64,000 nucleotides of DNA from Parasitella parasitica (GCA_025201805.1 MU619282.1:36907-100906); one strand, 5' to 3'; counted from the stretch's first letter, positions 11,572 to 25,398 are shown. Notes: a model not told the origin generated them from the sequence alone. Translations and numbers: made by a program.

Positions 11572-11703
11572 GCTGATACTATAGACGAACTGGGTGAAGT
11601 CAACATGTTGAGGCCTCTTATTGAAGTACTCAACAAAATCGAAGATGAAGGACTTCCACCCCACAATTTGAAATTTTCCTGTTACAGTGCCCACTCGATT
11701 TAA
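11572..11703 (+). pseudogene. Relic, possibly histidine acid phosphatase C-terminal part
   Basis: A 43-codon stretch reads ADTIDELGEVNMLRPLIEVL, then NKIEDEGLPPHNLKFSCYSAHSI, and stops. It begins after an AG and has protein-like composition on the plus strand. The NLKFSCYSAH segment resembles the YSAHD motif near the C-terminus of histidine acid phosphatases. About 300 bp upstream, MIRDGHSSG could be a decayed RHGxRxP motif. No intact ORF connects them. This is a weak identification of a decayed gene; it may also be chance. Confidence 0.3.
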
Positions 11704-12914
11704 GGCTAAATTAAAGGCCACAGCGAAGCAGCTGAATCATAGCTGAAGGTTAAAATTTACCGTAGCCCAGTAAGGGTCAAAACTTTATTGAAACAGGCTT
11801 GTTTTGGATTCAAGTTTGTTATTTATTTGATTGAACTTACTTTTTGTAAAGATGCAGTTGTAGACTTCAACCTGTTCACAAGACAAAAGGGTGGTGTTAG
11901 GTGTTTTAGCAAAACAAGACAAGACAAATAAACATAGATATCAAATGATAACTATAAAAGGGTTTTTGCTTATTTATCTAAACTTGATGTAATGAATAAG
12001 TATATTCTATAACTACGAGAAATGACAAGATATAATATTAGAGTTAAGCTAATAGATGTCAATTATGCCTATAATTTAAGGAAGAGCAACTATGACCGTT
12101 AAGAGTAAGGATTAAGGAGGTAAGTACGATACCACGAGGGAAAACTACAAACGGGTCATGACATTTTTGACACCCTATTAATGATTAACAACAAGATCTA
12201 GCAACAAAAATGAACAATTAGATGAATCTAAAACCAGAACTTCAAGATCTATACAATTTATCCCAGTTACACAATTTGTATGAACTGTGCTACCAGATCC
12301 AGTCAAGCAACTAGTCTTTCTCCATTGAGGAAGAAACAGGTCTAATGGCTTTGTTTGCAGCGAGCAATCAACTACAAACCGCTAGTCGTTGACCAGACTA
12401 ACCGGAAGAGCAACAGTGTGTGGCCTTTCAGTGCAGAAGCTGCCCATTGTGATCAAGTAAGTTTTCTTTTCATCAACGAGTTTAGTGAAGTAAACTATCC
12501 AGAATTAACGTGTCTGAAGTGCTACAGAAATCGGATAGTAGAGCTACTCGATACGAAATAAATTAGAGCCATTAGATGCTGTGTCTTTAATCGAAATTGG
12601 AATAATTGTGAATCTGGCGCACCGCAAATTGGTACCGGAAGCACTGTGTTCAACGTTTTTTCAGAAGTAAATATTTACTGTTTCAGCATAAACAGCGGCG
12701 GATTTTTTTTTTCAGTTTCTATATCAAAATCGGTAACGTCAATTACAATACCTTCCATGGAGCACAGATTTATTTTTTTATTCCATCCTGGCCACACCTC
12801 TATCACAACTAAAAAAAAGGGAATGTGGGATGAAAAAAGCGCAGGAACTAGACTATGTAAACATGGTTCCAGCATGAATTAAGGCAACAAATAAATACTA
12901 AACTCTAATCACTA

Positions 12915-12940
12915 GTGTTTTAAAAGCAAGTTTAAAACAC
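12915..12940. repeat. Perfect 10-bp inverted repeat (6-nt loop)
   Basis: GTGTTTTAAA at 12915-12924 pairs exactly with TTTAAAACAC at 12931-12940. It lies in AT-rich intergenic DNA with no nearby gene. Confidence 0.7.
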
Positions 12941-14042
12941 GTACATTTACTACCAATTGATTTTAGTTGTACATGAACATATTTAACCCTATACTTTTTA
13001 TTTTGTTTATATATAAGAGTCGTCCATGAAACATTGTACGGCGTCTGTTATCTACAACAGAACACTTTATGTTACTCACTGACCTCTTCCAAGTTTAATG
13101 AACACCATGCAAACAAATAAAACAAAGCAAAGTAACGCAAAACAAAACAAATAAATACATTAATTTCAAGTATGACAACGTCAGCTTCTAATGTAAGCAT
13201 GAATCGGAAACAGCTTTCTATTTGATATCGAAAATTCATTGTACTTGCAAAGTATGTCGAGTTAATTAACGTGTCTACTTTATATATATTTCCATACGTT
13301 TTGGCCCTTTAATCATCTTGACGTTCCATAGTTCGATTTTTTTCCCAGTTGCAAAGATAAAAGGCATGCATAAAAGAGAGATAAGGTGTGTTTATACACA
13401 CATTTAGGGCATTCATTCAGGACATGCTGGCTTTCAAAGCAGAGTCCAATGTTACAAATGGCAAACCATAAAGGAGGTTTGATGATGTGGCCGAACTTGC
13501 CTATTTTTAGCAGCAGAAAAGTTATAATATAAAAATTGAACATGATAAATTCTAAATTTTAGTTTGGGTATTCCATGGTGAACCTTACATGTTGTATCTC
13601 ATTTTTGCCATGGGGGAAATTATGTACAATTACATGTTTGTTGGGACAGATATAGAGAAATCCCCCATGCGACTTGTAAATCCCAACAAATTCACCAAGC
13701 TAATCAACAAACAGTCTTCAAGATGCTGACCCCTTTTTCCTTCTTCTCAACATCTTGAAAGCCTGGGTGCATTACAAATCGCAATGTATTTAACGGGTTT
13801 TCTATATGATAATCCTGAAAATATAATATATGGTTCTAAAATAGATATCGAGTAACCAAAATGTGGATTGGCTGGTTATTTTTGGACAGTAGCATCGGAA
13901 ACAATATATATTTTTGCTCTGTTGCTCCAGAAAACTAAACGAGGAGATGCGTTCAAGGGCGGTGGCCGCGGGATAAGAAGTTTGCCAACGGCTACTCAGA
14001 ATCCGCGGATGGAGACCAAGTGCTTGTTGGGTCGGATTTCAT

Positions 14043-14049
14043 ATAAAAA
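14043..14049 (+). promoter_or_regulatory. TATA box of GFA1
   Basis: TATAAAA lies 80 bp upstream of the GFA1 start codon and is followed by a pyrimidine-rich CT stretch, a common fungal promoter arrangement. Confidence 0.6.
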
Positions 14050-14128
14050 GACCTATTTGTGAATCAATTCTGATCTCTTTTTCTTCTTCTCCTCTTTTCT
14101 AGTTTATCTATCTAACAAGTAAAAAAAA

Positions 14129-16423
<2,295 letters not shown>

Positions 16424-17503
16424 ATCATGGTTGTCACATACTCAAAATTACCTTCATCACAAACAAAAATAATCATTTTTTTTTTTTTCTTTTGTAACTT
16501 CATTTCAAAGAATTTGTTCATTTTTCGCTCAACCCACCATATACACCAAAACAATCTTTATTATTATCTGATAAACAATAAAGTATCAATATTAAAGGAT
16601 TTCGCCATTGACGTCTTGTAAGACAAGAAGTGTTAACGAATCTTGTCACCATGAATGAACATAATACAATGCATGATTTAGCATATGGAAAATTCATCAT
16701 GTTACTTAGTTGATTTCCAGAAGGAGGATCACCACCTTTAAAAATTATTCACACACAAAAATAAGCATAATGTGCACAACCAATAAAGTTTCCAGATTTA
16801 AGAAAAAAAGTATTTGTAGTAGAGTAGTAGAGTACTGACGGCGATAACTGGCAGAAAATAGTTACTGTTGTCATCAAGCTATTTGGTATTTTAAGTGGAC
16901 ACCAGTGTTTTTGTAGACAGATTTCAAAATTTTGATCGTGTTTAAACAGGCTGCTGAAGATTTGGTGAGCTGTCCCAGCCGTCAAGCCATACTTCATACG
17001 GCATTCTGAAAACTGCCATAAGCATGTAGACTAAATTTTATAGAACAGTGCATATGTTTTTTTTTATTGAACCATGACATGTAGCGTGGTATGATTGCGT
17101 CTTCTGTAGAGCCGAGGATTGCGAACTGTCTGAAATGTTTTTCGAGACCCATCCAGGCACTGGGGACAAGTTTTGCTTGTTTTGAACTTGTCAATCAAGA
17201 AGATCAAACTATGGATTGTCGAATTCAAGCAAGGTAGTATCATTGACAGGATGAACAAACCAGTAATCAGCATTGCTGAGAGAAGCCATTGCATGCAAGT
17301 GGCCACAGTAGATATGATTTTAAAATAAGCTTCTTTGCGTATTATGTATCCTGATTTGAGGTCATTTGAATAGCCTTTATCAAACCATCTCAAATCGGAG
17401 TTATGGTTGCTGATTGATTGCAACAAAGTGTATAAAATGCCCATGTGCCTTGACTTTTCCTGTGTCCTCGTCCTTCTCTTCTTTTTCTTTTTCGTTTAGA
17501 TAA
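16424..17503. other. Intergenic region, GFA1 to ATG13
   Basis: About 1.08 kb. The first part is the GFA1 3' flank with poly-T. A 126-codon minus-strand ORF (17064-17444) has one hydrophobic stretch and a CPQC, but its start overlaps the ATG13 TATA box and it has no family motif. I do not call it a gene. Confidence 0.5.
17431..17437 (+). promoter_or_regulatory. TATA box of ATG13
   Basis: TATAAAA lies 73 bp upstream of the ATG13 start and is followed by a C/T-rich stretch that runs to the ATG. Confidence 0.6.
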
Positions 17504-20500
17504 ATGACCAAGCCTTCATCAGATTCATCTAATCAAAACAAAGCTCCTGATCCCATCACCAAATCGACTGGAAGTCTATCAAAGAGTTCAGTAACTTCGT
17601 CGACTGCTTCTTTATCACCTTCTACCTCCATACTGTTCTCCGCAGCTACTAACCGTTCCTCTGCTCCCACCAGCAGCAGCAATAGGAATAGCAGTTACAG
17701 ACAGGGACAATCATCTAACCCTCCAATTTCGTCGTCATCGTCTATATCCACTAGCAGTGCCACCAGAAATGCCAAATTAGAGTCCATTATCCAGGTACCG
17801 TAAAATGATGCGCTATTATTGGTATTTTTATGTCCTCATGTCTGCATGAAAAAATTAGAATCTTTACACCAAAACAGCTCAAACTATCATACAAGCAAGG
17901 GTACCGAGCACAAAAAACACATCAGGAAAGAACAAATTAAATAAATGGGTACATATTGCGCAAGAAATTTTTTTTTTTTTTTTTTTTTTTTACATGGTAT
18001 AAATTCATGCTAATTTTTTCAAAGTTTAACATTACGACAAATGATAACGAGAAATTAAAAGAAGAGCTTAAATTTTGGAAATCACTAATCAAGTATCAAC
18101 AAGATGCCGAAGAGCCACAGCCGCTAGTGATTGACATCTACCTGGAGACAAGCGAGCCTCAATTATTGCAAGAAGGTGACGACAATCGTGGCTGGCATAG
18201 ACTGGATTTTGGTATACAGCAGAATGACATTCAGCGAATATTGATCGAATCATGGACATTATCATTAAAGTAACAAAAAAAAAAAAAAAAGGGTTGGCGG
18301 CGGCGATGGTGGTACTAATAGCCCGTTCGAATAATAGTCATCCGCTGCCTGATTATCCAGTTGACTTGCCGAATTTGTATAAAAGATCAATTGTATTTTT
18401 TAGGTCATTGCATTCGCTGGTGAGAATATTGCCGAGTCATAGCTTATTTGAGCGCTTGAGATTACGAGAGGGCGAAATTTCACTAGGGTATAGGCTATCT
18501 ACAACCAGATCAAACCGAAAAGATGAGATTTCACTTGGTATCTATGATGTAAAGTGCGTGATTTTGGTTCTTGAGCTAATAAACCTTTGCAAACAGATCA
18601 TGCTCTCACCAGCAGTGATACAATTCAGCTACATGAATTTAAGGAGCTGTCAACACCCTTGGGGTAAAGTGAGCACTGTATTTCAGTATGACTTGATTAT
18701 ATTAATTGATATTGACTTAGTATAGTACATTCAAATTAAAACTGTTGTTCCGAGAACATTGTCAGTTCGACACAAAGGAAGAATCTAAGCTGGACGGTAT
18801 AGATGTTGACGAGCATTTTTTTACGCCTACCATGACAAAGTACAGGCTAGAAAACAGCAAAGAAAAAGCTGCACCACCGCCATCTCCAGTGCCTTTATTT
18901 TCAACTGCTGCTAGCACAGCATCTGGAAAGAGCCGATTGAAACCATCTCGAGGTGCAGCGACGGCCACAACTACAGCAAATCGCACCGCTTATTATCTCA
19001 CAAATACAGGGTCTTCCTCCTCAAGTGTGTCCAGTAACAACAACAGTAATGCATCTCAGCTGGAAAGGCGCATATCTGCGCCCTTGGTATCGCCTTTCAA
19101 GTCACCCTCTTTATCGTCATCACCCCAAGCAGAATTGATGTGTAATTAGAATCTTACTCACCTTGGCGCAGATTATTATATCAATACTAACTACATTTTA
19201 ACTTATAGTTACATCTCATCCTCGCTCAAATACACCAGAAAGATCAAGACCTGGAAGTGGGTCATTTGGCCGCAAACCTGAGTTTTCATCCAGCTTTGAA
19301 AAGTTCTTTGCTAAAGGGAACAACAGTGATAGTAGCAATGCGAGTGCCGGTAGTGGCCATCATCATATACGCAGAATAGGATCTTGCAATAACGTAAACA
19401 CAAGAGATATACCAACTGAGAGTTGCATGACAAGGAGATGGTCAAAAACGAGCGATCATAGCTCCATCAATCTGGTTAGTGCATCAATCACAATAGAGCA
19501 CATGCAGATGCACAAGTTTATTTAGAGTTTGATAGGAGTCAGAAGAAGACCAAGAGGATTTAGAGGATTTTATGAGATTCATTACCGCTAGGCAAGATTT
19601 GAAGTTGTTTCAGCAACAAGCATCTCAGTTAACCTTTAATCCCATTGCGGCAAGAAATACGACAATAGATGCGTCGAAATACCAAGAAGATCATGAGGAC
19701 ACAATGGTATTGTCTGCAAAGGCATAACATACGTGTTTATAGCTAACATGAGCACTGCATAGAGACCTTTATCTCACTTTAGGAATATACAAGAAACACA
19801 TACCATTTTGTCAGCTTCAATGACATTCAATCAGCAACAGGTAAAGCCGCAGCAGCAGCAACAGCAACAGCAGCAGCAGCAGCAACATCATACAGAAAAC
19901 TCTTATGACTCAACGTCATCGTCTTCACTTACTAAAGGGTTAAATCTGCCAGTGATCCCGTCTCCACTGCACAGTACGGAACCTGTTATTCACCCTACTG
20001 CAACTGCTTGTAGCGAAACGCCATCAAAGACTTCTCGCAATCACAACGAATCATTATACAACAGATACCCTACAGATATTGTGATTTACTCACCCTTGAA
20101 GAACCGTCAACCGCCACCTCCACCAGCCCAACCCAAAATGCCCACAAATCAACCTCGTCGTACCAGTGGCAGCGGTAGCAGCGGTGGTATACTAGATGAT
20201 GATGATTCTCTAGTGTTTAAAATGAGCGAATTAAATGAATACGACGAGAATGCATCGAGCTGTGACCAGTATAGCAGTAGCTTCTATTATGGCAATAACC
20301 GCGATGACTATCTCCAGAAGTTGAAAGTCGCGGCTGCACTGAACGATGATGAAGATACCAAAATGAGAAGAGCGGCAAGTGCAGGAGACACACCAAACAG
20401 CACTGCTAATGCAGCAGCAATGTTTGACGGTAGCGACAGTAGTTCGAAAAGTGACCCTATTGGATCCACCCGGAATAAATTCAAAGCAATACAGCAAGAT

Positions 20501-20545
20501 CAAGGCACCAGAATTACCCGCCGATTATTCTTTGATGAATTATAA
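17504..20545 (+). CDS. ATG13: Autophagy-related protein 13 (HORMA domain)
   Basis: Regulatory subunit of the Atg1/ULK kinase complex that starts autophagosome formation; 842 aa. Exons are 17504-17794, 17859-17948, 18025-18269, 18338-18537, 18597-18663, 18726-19141, 19209-19474, 19536-19706 and 19763-20545; the frame closes throughout. Residues 1-97 are a Ser/Thr-rich extension. The HORMA domain follows: NLYTKTAQTIIQARVP, KLNKWFNI, LKEELKFWKS, PLVIDIYLETS, IQRILIESWTLSL, LPNLYKRSIVFFRSL and STPLGTFKLKLLFREHCQFD. The long C-terminal half is disordered (Ser, poly-Gln, PPPPPAQP). It contains an acidic-to-amphipathic stretch (ESEEDQEDLEDFMRFITARQ) where Atg13 proteins bind Atg1/Atg17. Intron 3 (18270-18337) contains a 16-nt A run just after an apparent in-frame TAA; splicing removes both. 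Many Ser/Pro sites fit TORC1/PKA control, by analogy only. Confidence 0.93.
19848..19887 (+). repeat. CAG/CAA poly-glutamine repeat in ATG13
   Basis: An imperfect CAG/CAA trinucleotide run encodes a poly-Gln stretch near the start of the last ATG13 exon. It is likely length-variable between strains. Confidence 0.8.
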
Positions 20546-20681
20546 TTTCAATTTACTCTTAACAAACCCTTAAATAACGCTATGCTATAAATACAAACCT
20601 ATGATTAATATATATGAAAACTGCTCAAATACGGAAGAATAAATAACAATATTTTCTCTCTCTCTCTCCTCTTTCTTCCTC

Positions 20682-22324
20682 ATGTATTACCACTATTACC
20701 ACTATTACAGCATATACTTGAGTTTGCTACTCTTCGGAAGTTTTGCATCATTGCAACCTATTAAAAATCAACAGGAATTTATGTGCTTAGATAGCATTTA
20801 TGAATTCTTTGGTAATAAAGACTTGAACGCACACAAATGGATCCCATGCAATGCTGAAAATAAGGTATCATCAGCCCTCTACAGCAAAGACCATCCCTCA
20901 TATCTCCGATTTTCATCCACTGCAGATCAGCCACCCTCGTCTGCGCCCATCGAGATTTCATTTAAATGCTACCATGCACCGAAAAATGTATGCGAAAAAG
21001 CCGCAAGAGCCTTCAAAAAAGCAGGAGACATAATCTCGAGTGTCATTTTGTTTCGAGAGTCCATCAAAGTAAATGCTACACTGGCGTCGTTTTGCCAAAT
21101 GGGGAACGAATGCGGTAAAAGCATGATGACACTTGGGGGCTCTTCCCCGGCGCGCGCAATGCCGCTATTGAATGACGATGGGGTGATGCGTTTACATCCT
21201 CAGGCACTTGTTAAACAGTACCTGTTGCAGGATCACCCAACATTTGCAGAATATGATATACTCAGCGTATTTAATGCAGATGCCCCTTTTTGGTTTGAAG
21301 TAATCTGATGCCAAATTCAAATTAAGATGTTGCCGTAATTAACTATGTCTTTAGGAAGATGGGATCCCAATCGACTCTAATCAAGCAGACTTCTCGTTCG
21401 TCATACTTGTAAGCATTGCATACCCTATTGCAGAGCCAACATGCATCCACTCATTCGTATATACACATATAGCATGAATTCATGCATGGATTAGGTTTTT
21501 ATTCAGGATGGAACGAGTACATCTCTAAAAACGCACTGACTCCGGATCCTTCCCCTTTCCTAGCAAATCAACTCATACGCATGCTTAATCCTACGTCCAC
21601 GAGCGCATTACACTCAACTCAGTTTTTGGAGAGCGCCATGGATCGACTAATGACGGTGCTCGACTATGAAAACGGCAATGCGTCTGTGTCTGTATCAAAA
21701 TACACGGGCCAGCTAAACAGGATTCAAGCCACAACAATTTCGGATCTGACAAGATCTCCAGAATTTGCGTCTGCAAAAGAAATGGGATATCTTGCCACTA
21801 AGGCAGGGTCTCTAGGTCTAGACATCTCTTCTGAATTGGAACCGATTGTCCTCGAAACCGCTTTGCAACCATTTCAACCTGGATCTTCTGTATCTCACGT
21901 TGATTATGCAAAGTATACCGAATCGCCCGACTTTCTGATGCGATTCATGCAAGACCGTGGATTGACATTGGCAGAGGCTATCAAACGCGGCGGTCAGGGT
22001 GTTGATGGACAGCCTATTGGCCCTTTACTATTGAGAGTCTTTGAAGAGCTGGGTTATTCTACTGTCAATAGTCCAAATACAGCACCTCCCTTGCTCATTT
22101 ATCAGCAACAAGGCATGACTGATATTGTCATGAACGAGTTGCAGCCTTCTAATCACCACGGCCTTCGAAGAAAACACCAGCACCATCATAATTCTGTAAA
22201 TATCACAGCTAAAGATGGCCAAATCTATATTTCGGCTGCTGGTAAAACAGCTAGATATCACGTTTCGTATGCATTTCAGCAAATTTCCCTCTTTGCTGTT
22301 TGTGCATATATATGTGCTATGTAG
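20682..22324 (+). CDS. Secreted HExxH metallopeptidase-like protein, possibly GPI-anchored
   Basis: 507-aa protein with exons 20682-21299, 21355-21408 and 21473-22324. The N-terminus is a likely signal peptide (hydrophobic SIYLSLLLFGSFASL after a Tyr-rich start). The zinc-binding and catalytic motif HEFMHGLGFYSGW lies at residues 225-237, at the beginning of exon 3, and has the extended HExxHxxGF form of metzincin-like peptidases. Several cysteines lie in the N-terminal region. The last about 20 residues are hydrophobic (SYAFQQISLFAVCAYICAM) after a His-rich, Ser/Asn-containing stretch, compatible with a GPI-attachment signal. I recognise the motif but not a named family. It is probably an extracellular or cell-wall protease. 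The gene ends 85 bp before the nested transposon. Confidence 0.82.
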
Positions 22325-22490
22325 TTTCTTTTGTGAATAAATCTGTAGTGCTTGAGCACGCAATCCCCATATACCAAAACCAGAGACTCAAACTTGGCGC
22401 ATGCTTTTACAGTCGACGAAAAAAAGGTTGGCCAATAAAAAAAATAATTGGCCAGTTTGAAATGAAATGGACGGAAATGGTTCATTAGTA

Positions 22491-23886
22491 CGAAAATGGG
22501 TCACCAATACAGAAATGTAATGAGGATTGGCCGAATTCTCTCTTCTTGATTTTTTTCATATTGCTCAACATGAACGAAGAATACAATTTTGACAGTGAGA
22601 CAGTACCTGTGATGATACAATCATATATGGACTGGGAAGAAACTGCAGCAGTAAATGCAGCTAAGAGGAAGACCAAGCCTCACTCCAAGGAGCCCTTCCT
22701 TGATGTAGTGAAGAAGAAAAGGGGATCATACATTACCAAGAACAAAGCAAAGGTAGTTAATTTGATCAATTTGTTGCAAGAGTTTGAGAATATATCTATC
22801 AGTGAAGCGGGTAGAAAGGTAGGGCTCTCCAAGTCAACAGCTATTCGTAAAGTCAAGCAGTGGAATCAAATGACAAGCGAAATAGCTGAAAAAGGGTTCC
22901 CTGATTCTATCGCAATCAAAGAAGGAAAGGGACGACCCACAATACTCAAAGACGAACACACTGTATTTATCGTTGAGCTGCTGGCTAATGAGCCAACATT
23001 GACAGTTGAAGCTGTTACAGACCACCTGTCAAAAGAATTTAGAGATATACAGATCACCCTCAGATCAGTGGAGAATCACATGAAGAAGAAGTGTCGCCTA
23101 ACCTACAAGCGTCTCATTCCTAGATATTATGGCAGGAACACGGATGAAACTTTTACCAAAAGACGAGGTGCGATAGCATACTGGGTTAGCCAGAACATAG
23201 ACTTTATGAATGAATGTGTATTCTTGGATGAAGCTGGCTTTAACAGGAGTATGCATCGCTCATATGGATGGTCTGAGGCTGGAACACCTTGCAAAATTGA
23301 TGTTCAAACGAAGGGAGCAAATGTCAGCATCTTGAGTGCTATTTGTAAAAGCGGTTTAATCACATTATCAAGAAAAGAAGTTGTACTTGGTGCTAGGAGT
23401 GGAAAACGAACTCGAACTGGTGAGAAATCTCAGGCCCCCAAGAGGAAAGGTACCGTACTACCAGCAGTGACTTTTTTGAATACATAGAGCAGGTCCTCAC
23501 GACACTGGATGCGGCTAACATGAGCTACAAATATCTAGTTCTTGACAATGCATCCATTCACAAGGCTGCACTTATTGGAAGTTGGGTTGAGCAGCGTGGC
23601 TATAAGCTTCTCTTTCTGCCCCCCTTATTCTCCTTTTTTTGAATCCAATTGAGGAGTTTTGGTCCAAGCTGAAGACTATTGTAAATAACGATCCTTCTTC
23701 TGTCAGTCAGAATGAAAAAATCTCTGATCGTATTCGCAACGCAGCACTTCACATCAGCAGAGAAGATTGCGAGAATTGGATAAAGCATTCTTTGACGTTC
23801 TGGCAGAGATGTTTGAATTGTGAAAAAGGATTATAAGAAACAAAATAAAAAGCATACATTACACTTCTTTATTGGTGACCCATTCC
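22491..23886 (+). mobile_element. Inner Tc1/mariner element, 1.4 kb
   Basis: 1,396-bp element flanked by TA on both sides (22489-22490 and 23887-23888). The terminal inverted repeats are about 30 bp and share TGGGTCACCAATA at 22498-22510 and, inverted, 23868-23880. The whole interior is a damaged transposase gene. The length and TA target are typical of Tc1/mariner/IS630 elements. Confidence 0.85.
22570..23836 (+). pseudogene. Tc1/mariner DDE transposase, frameshifted
   Basis: Cut-and-paste transposase of the inner element. From the ATG at 22570 there is a basic N-terminus and a helix-turn-helix (ISISEAGRKVGLSKSTAIRKV). The catalytic core follows: the first Asp in VFLDEAGFNRS, the second in LVLDNASIHK and the Glu in NPIEEFWSKLK. 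The spacing fits DD34E once the extra bases are allowed for. The first frame ends at 23487. Reading must shift near 23450-23460, and again within 23625-23640, where a C/T-run region gives a stop just before NPIEE. The end at 23836 has REDCENWIKHSLTFWQRC. At least two frameshifts make this copy inactive. Confidence 0.88.
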
Positions 23887-24284
23887 TAATGTTGGCGAAA
23901 CGAAGTCGAAAAATGTGATAGATGCCTCTCCTTGGTATCATCGATTCTTCTAAATCATTTTATCTATTATCTTTATCTTATTATCATTATTTTTATATTT
24001 ACATTTCCCTCCCTTTAAAAAAAATTATACTTGAAAGGAAAATAAAGCGTGGCTCTGAGAGCATCTATCACATTTGCAGACGGAGTGGAGCCAACTGAGA
24101 TTGTCTTAGGAACGACAAACAATGATCTCATTGACACAAGTGTAAAAAGTCTGATGTTGACTTTTATGCTGTTTTTAAGTATACGGCACACTTTTTGACA
24201 TTTTATTGACTGAGTATAAAAAACTCCGTATATATTCCCCGTGTTTCAAGAATTGACCTTTATTTTTCATTTTCTTTTTAGTTT

Positions 24285-24550
24285 TCAACATTGGAAGTAT
24301 GGCCTGGATTTTTTCCGCATCACCAATGAGGTTTTCTTCCAAAGCACCGTCTTACATCCCGCATCATGTCGGTTAGCTTCCTTTGGGAGTCAATCTGTGG
24401 AGGCTAGAGTATATCGTCGAAGCATCAACATTGGAAGTATGGTCTGGATTTTTTCCGCATCACCAATGAGGTTTTCTTCCAAAGCACCGTCTTACATCCC
24501 GCATCATGCCGGTTAGCTTCCCTTGGGAGTCAATCTGTGAAGACTAGAGT
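24285..24550. repeat. Tandem duplication, 140-bp period, two copies
   Basis: The sequence starting TCAACATTGGAAGTATGG at 24285 recurs at 24425 with only about five substitutions over 126 bp. It lies inside the outer transposon. A 91-codon ORF across it is a by-product of the repeat. Confidence 0.85.
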
Positions 24551-25398
24551 TGAGGGAAAAAAGCATTTTTGAAAGGTGAGTATTATTAAATGCTTATATC
24601 TCTGTAGCAGTTTTGCTAATACGCACAGGTCTCTTTCGATATGTCTTTTTTTTTTTTTCCTTTTTTAATTTGTGATCTGGGGGTCAGGAATAGATGGTCT
24701 CCACCTTCTCGTGGTTATTCCTGCAAGTAAAAGTGAGCTGCTTTGAAACTAAGAGAGACTTTGCGTTATAGACAATAAGAATATACTATATAATTAGTCA
24801 GATGGTTTATTAATGCGAAATTATAAAAAGTATTTATTAAAAGATTTTTTCGTTTGAATCAAAGAAATATCAAAAGATCGAATATTTTGTTATTGAATAA
24901 CAATGAGAAATACCATGTACTAGCTTCTGGGCTCCTACTATTACCATACGCTTATATTAAGCAGCCGTATACGTAATAAGGATCATGCCACTTCTCATTT
25001 TTCCATTACACCTTTACTAAATAAGGCAAGAAATAATATACTCCTTGCTTTCTCTTTGTGATCTGCTTATCTTTAAACAAGTCAAGAAATTATTTAGCTA
25101 ATTTTCCTTGTTTTTGCCATCTGCATCTACTACTAAAGGGCTGGAGCAACTCTTTCTCGTATACCCCTTTTTATCGGTAGTAAAACCCTGACCTTTGATA
25201 GCCTTGAACAAATTTGTTCGGGTTACTTCGATTTCTTCCTTTTTAAATGCACAAAACAATGAGACGAGTGAGCATATTATTACTATTTACACACAATCAT
25301 TATTTACCTTTACTTGAGTCAATACCTGCATAATAGTGGTACAAGATTTCAAACTGGAATTATTTTTTTTATTGGGCCAACCTTTTTTTCGTCGACTG

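Larger units (their letters stand above)
9608..14128. other. Gene-poor AT-rich region with hairpins and relics
   Basis: About 4.5 kb with no complete gene that I can support. It holds three perfect short inverted repeats (10332-10358, 10819-10839, 12915-12940). A plus-strand coding-like fragment at 11572-11703 weakly resembles a histidine acid phosphatase end. Several short ORFs (9689-9952, 12355-12561, 12646-12882, 13313-13543) have no recognisable motif. No tRNA-like cloverleaf or B-box was seen. Confidence 0.5.
22410..25398. mobile_element. Outer Tc1/mariner-type element, non-autonomous, interrupted
   Basis: Two inverted copies of a roughly 56-bp sequence beginning CAGTCGACGAAAAAAAGG lie at 22410-22465 and 25343-25398. 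Each is flanked by TA, the target-site duplication of Tc1/mariner elements. They match except for a 1-nt and a 2-nt indel. The 2,989-bp interval contains a second transposon (22491-23886) inserted 80 bp inside the left end. Without that insertion the element would be about 1.59 kb. The remaining interior has no transposase ORF, only AT-rich DNA and a tandem 140-bp duplication. It therefore looks like a non-autonomous element, or a degraded one that lost its gene. Confidence 0.75.

Noticed and set aside
17064-17444. 126-aa minus-strand ORF upstream of ATG13
   Set aside because: Its ATG overlaps the ATG13 TATA box, it has no family motif, and composition alone can explain it.
18264-18273. Apparent premature stop making ATG13 a pseudogene
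   Set aside because: A GT-AG intron (18270-18337) removes the stop and joins conserved HORMA segments in frame.
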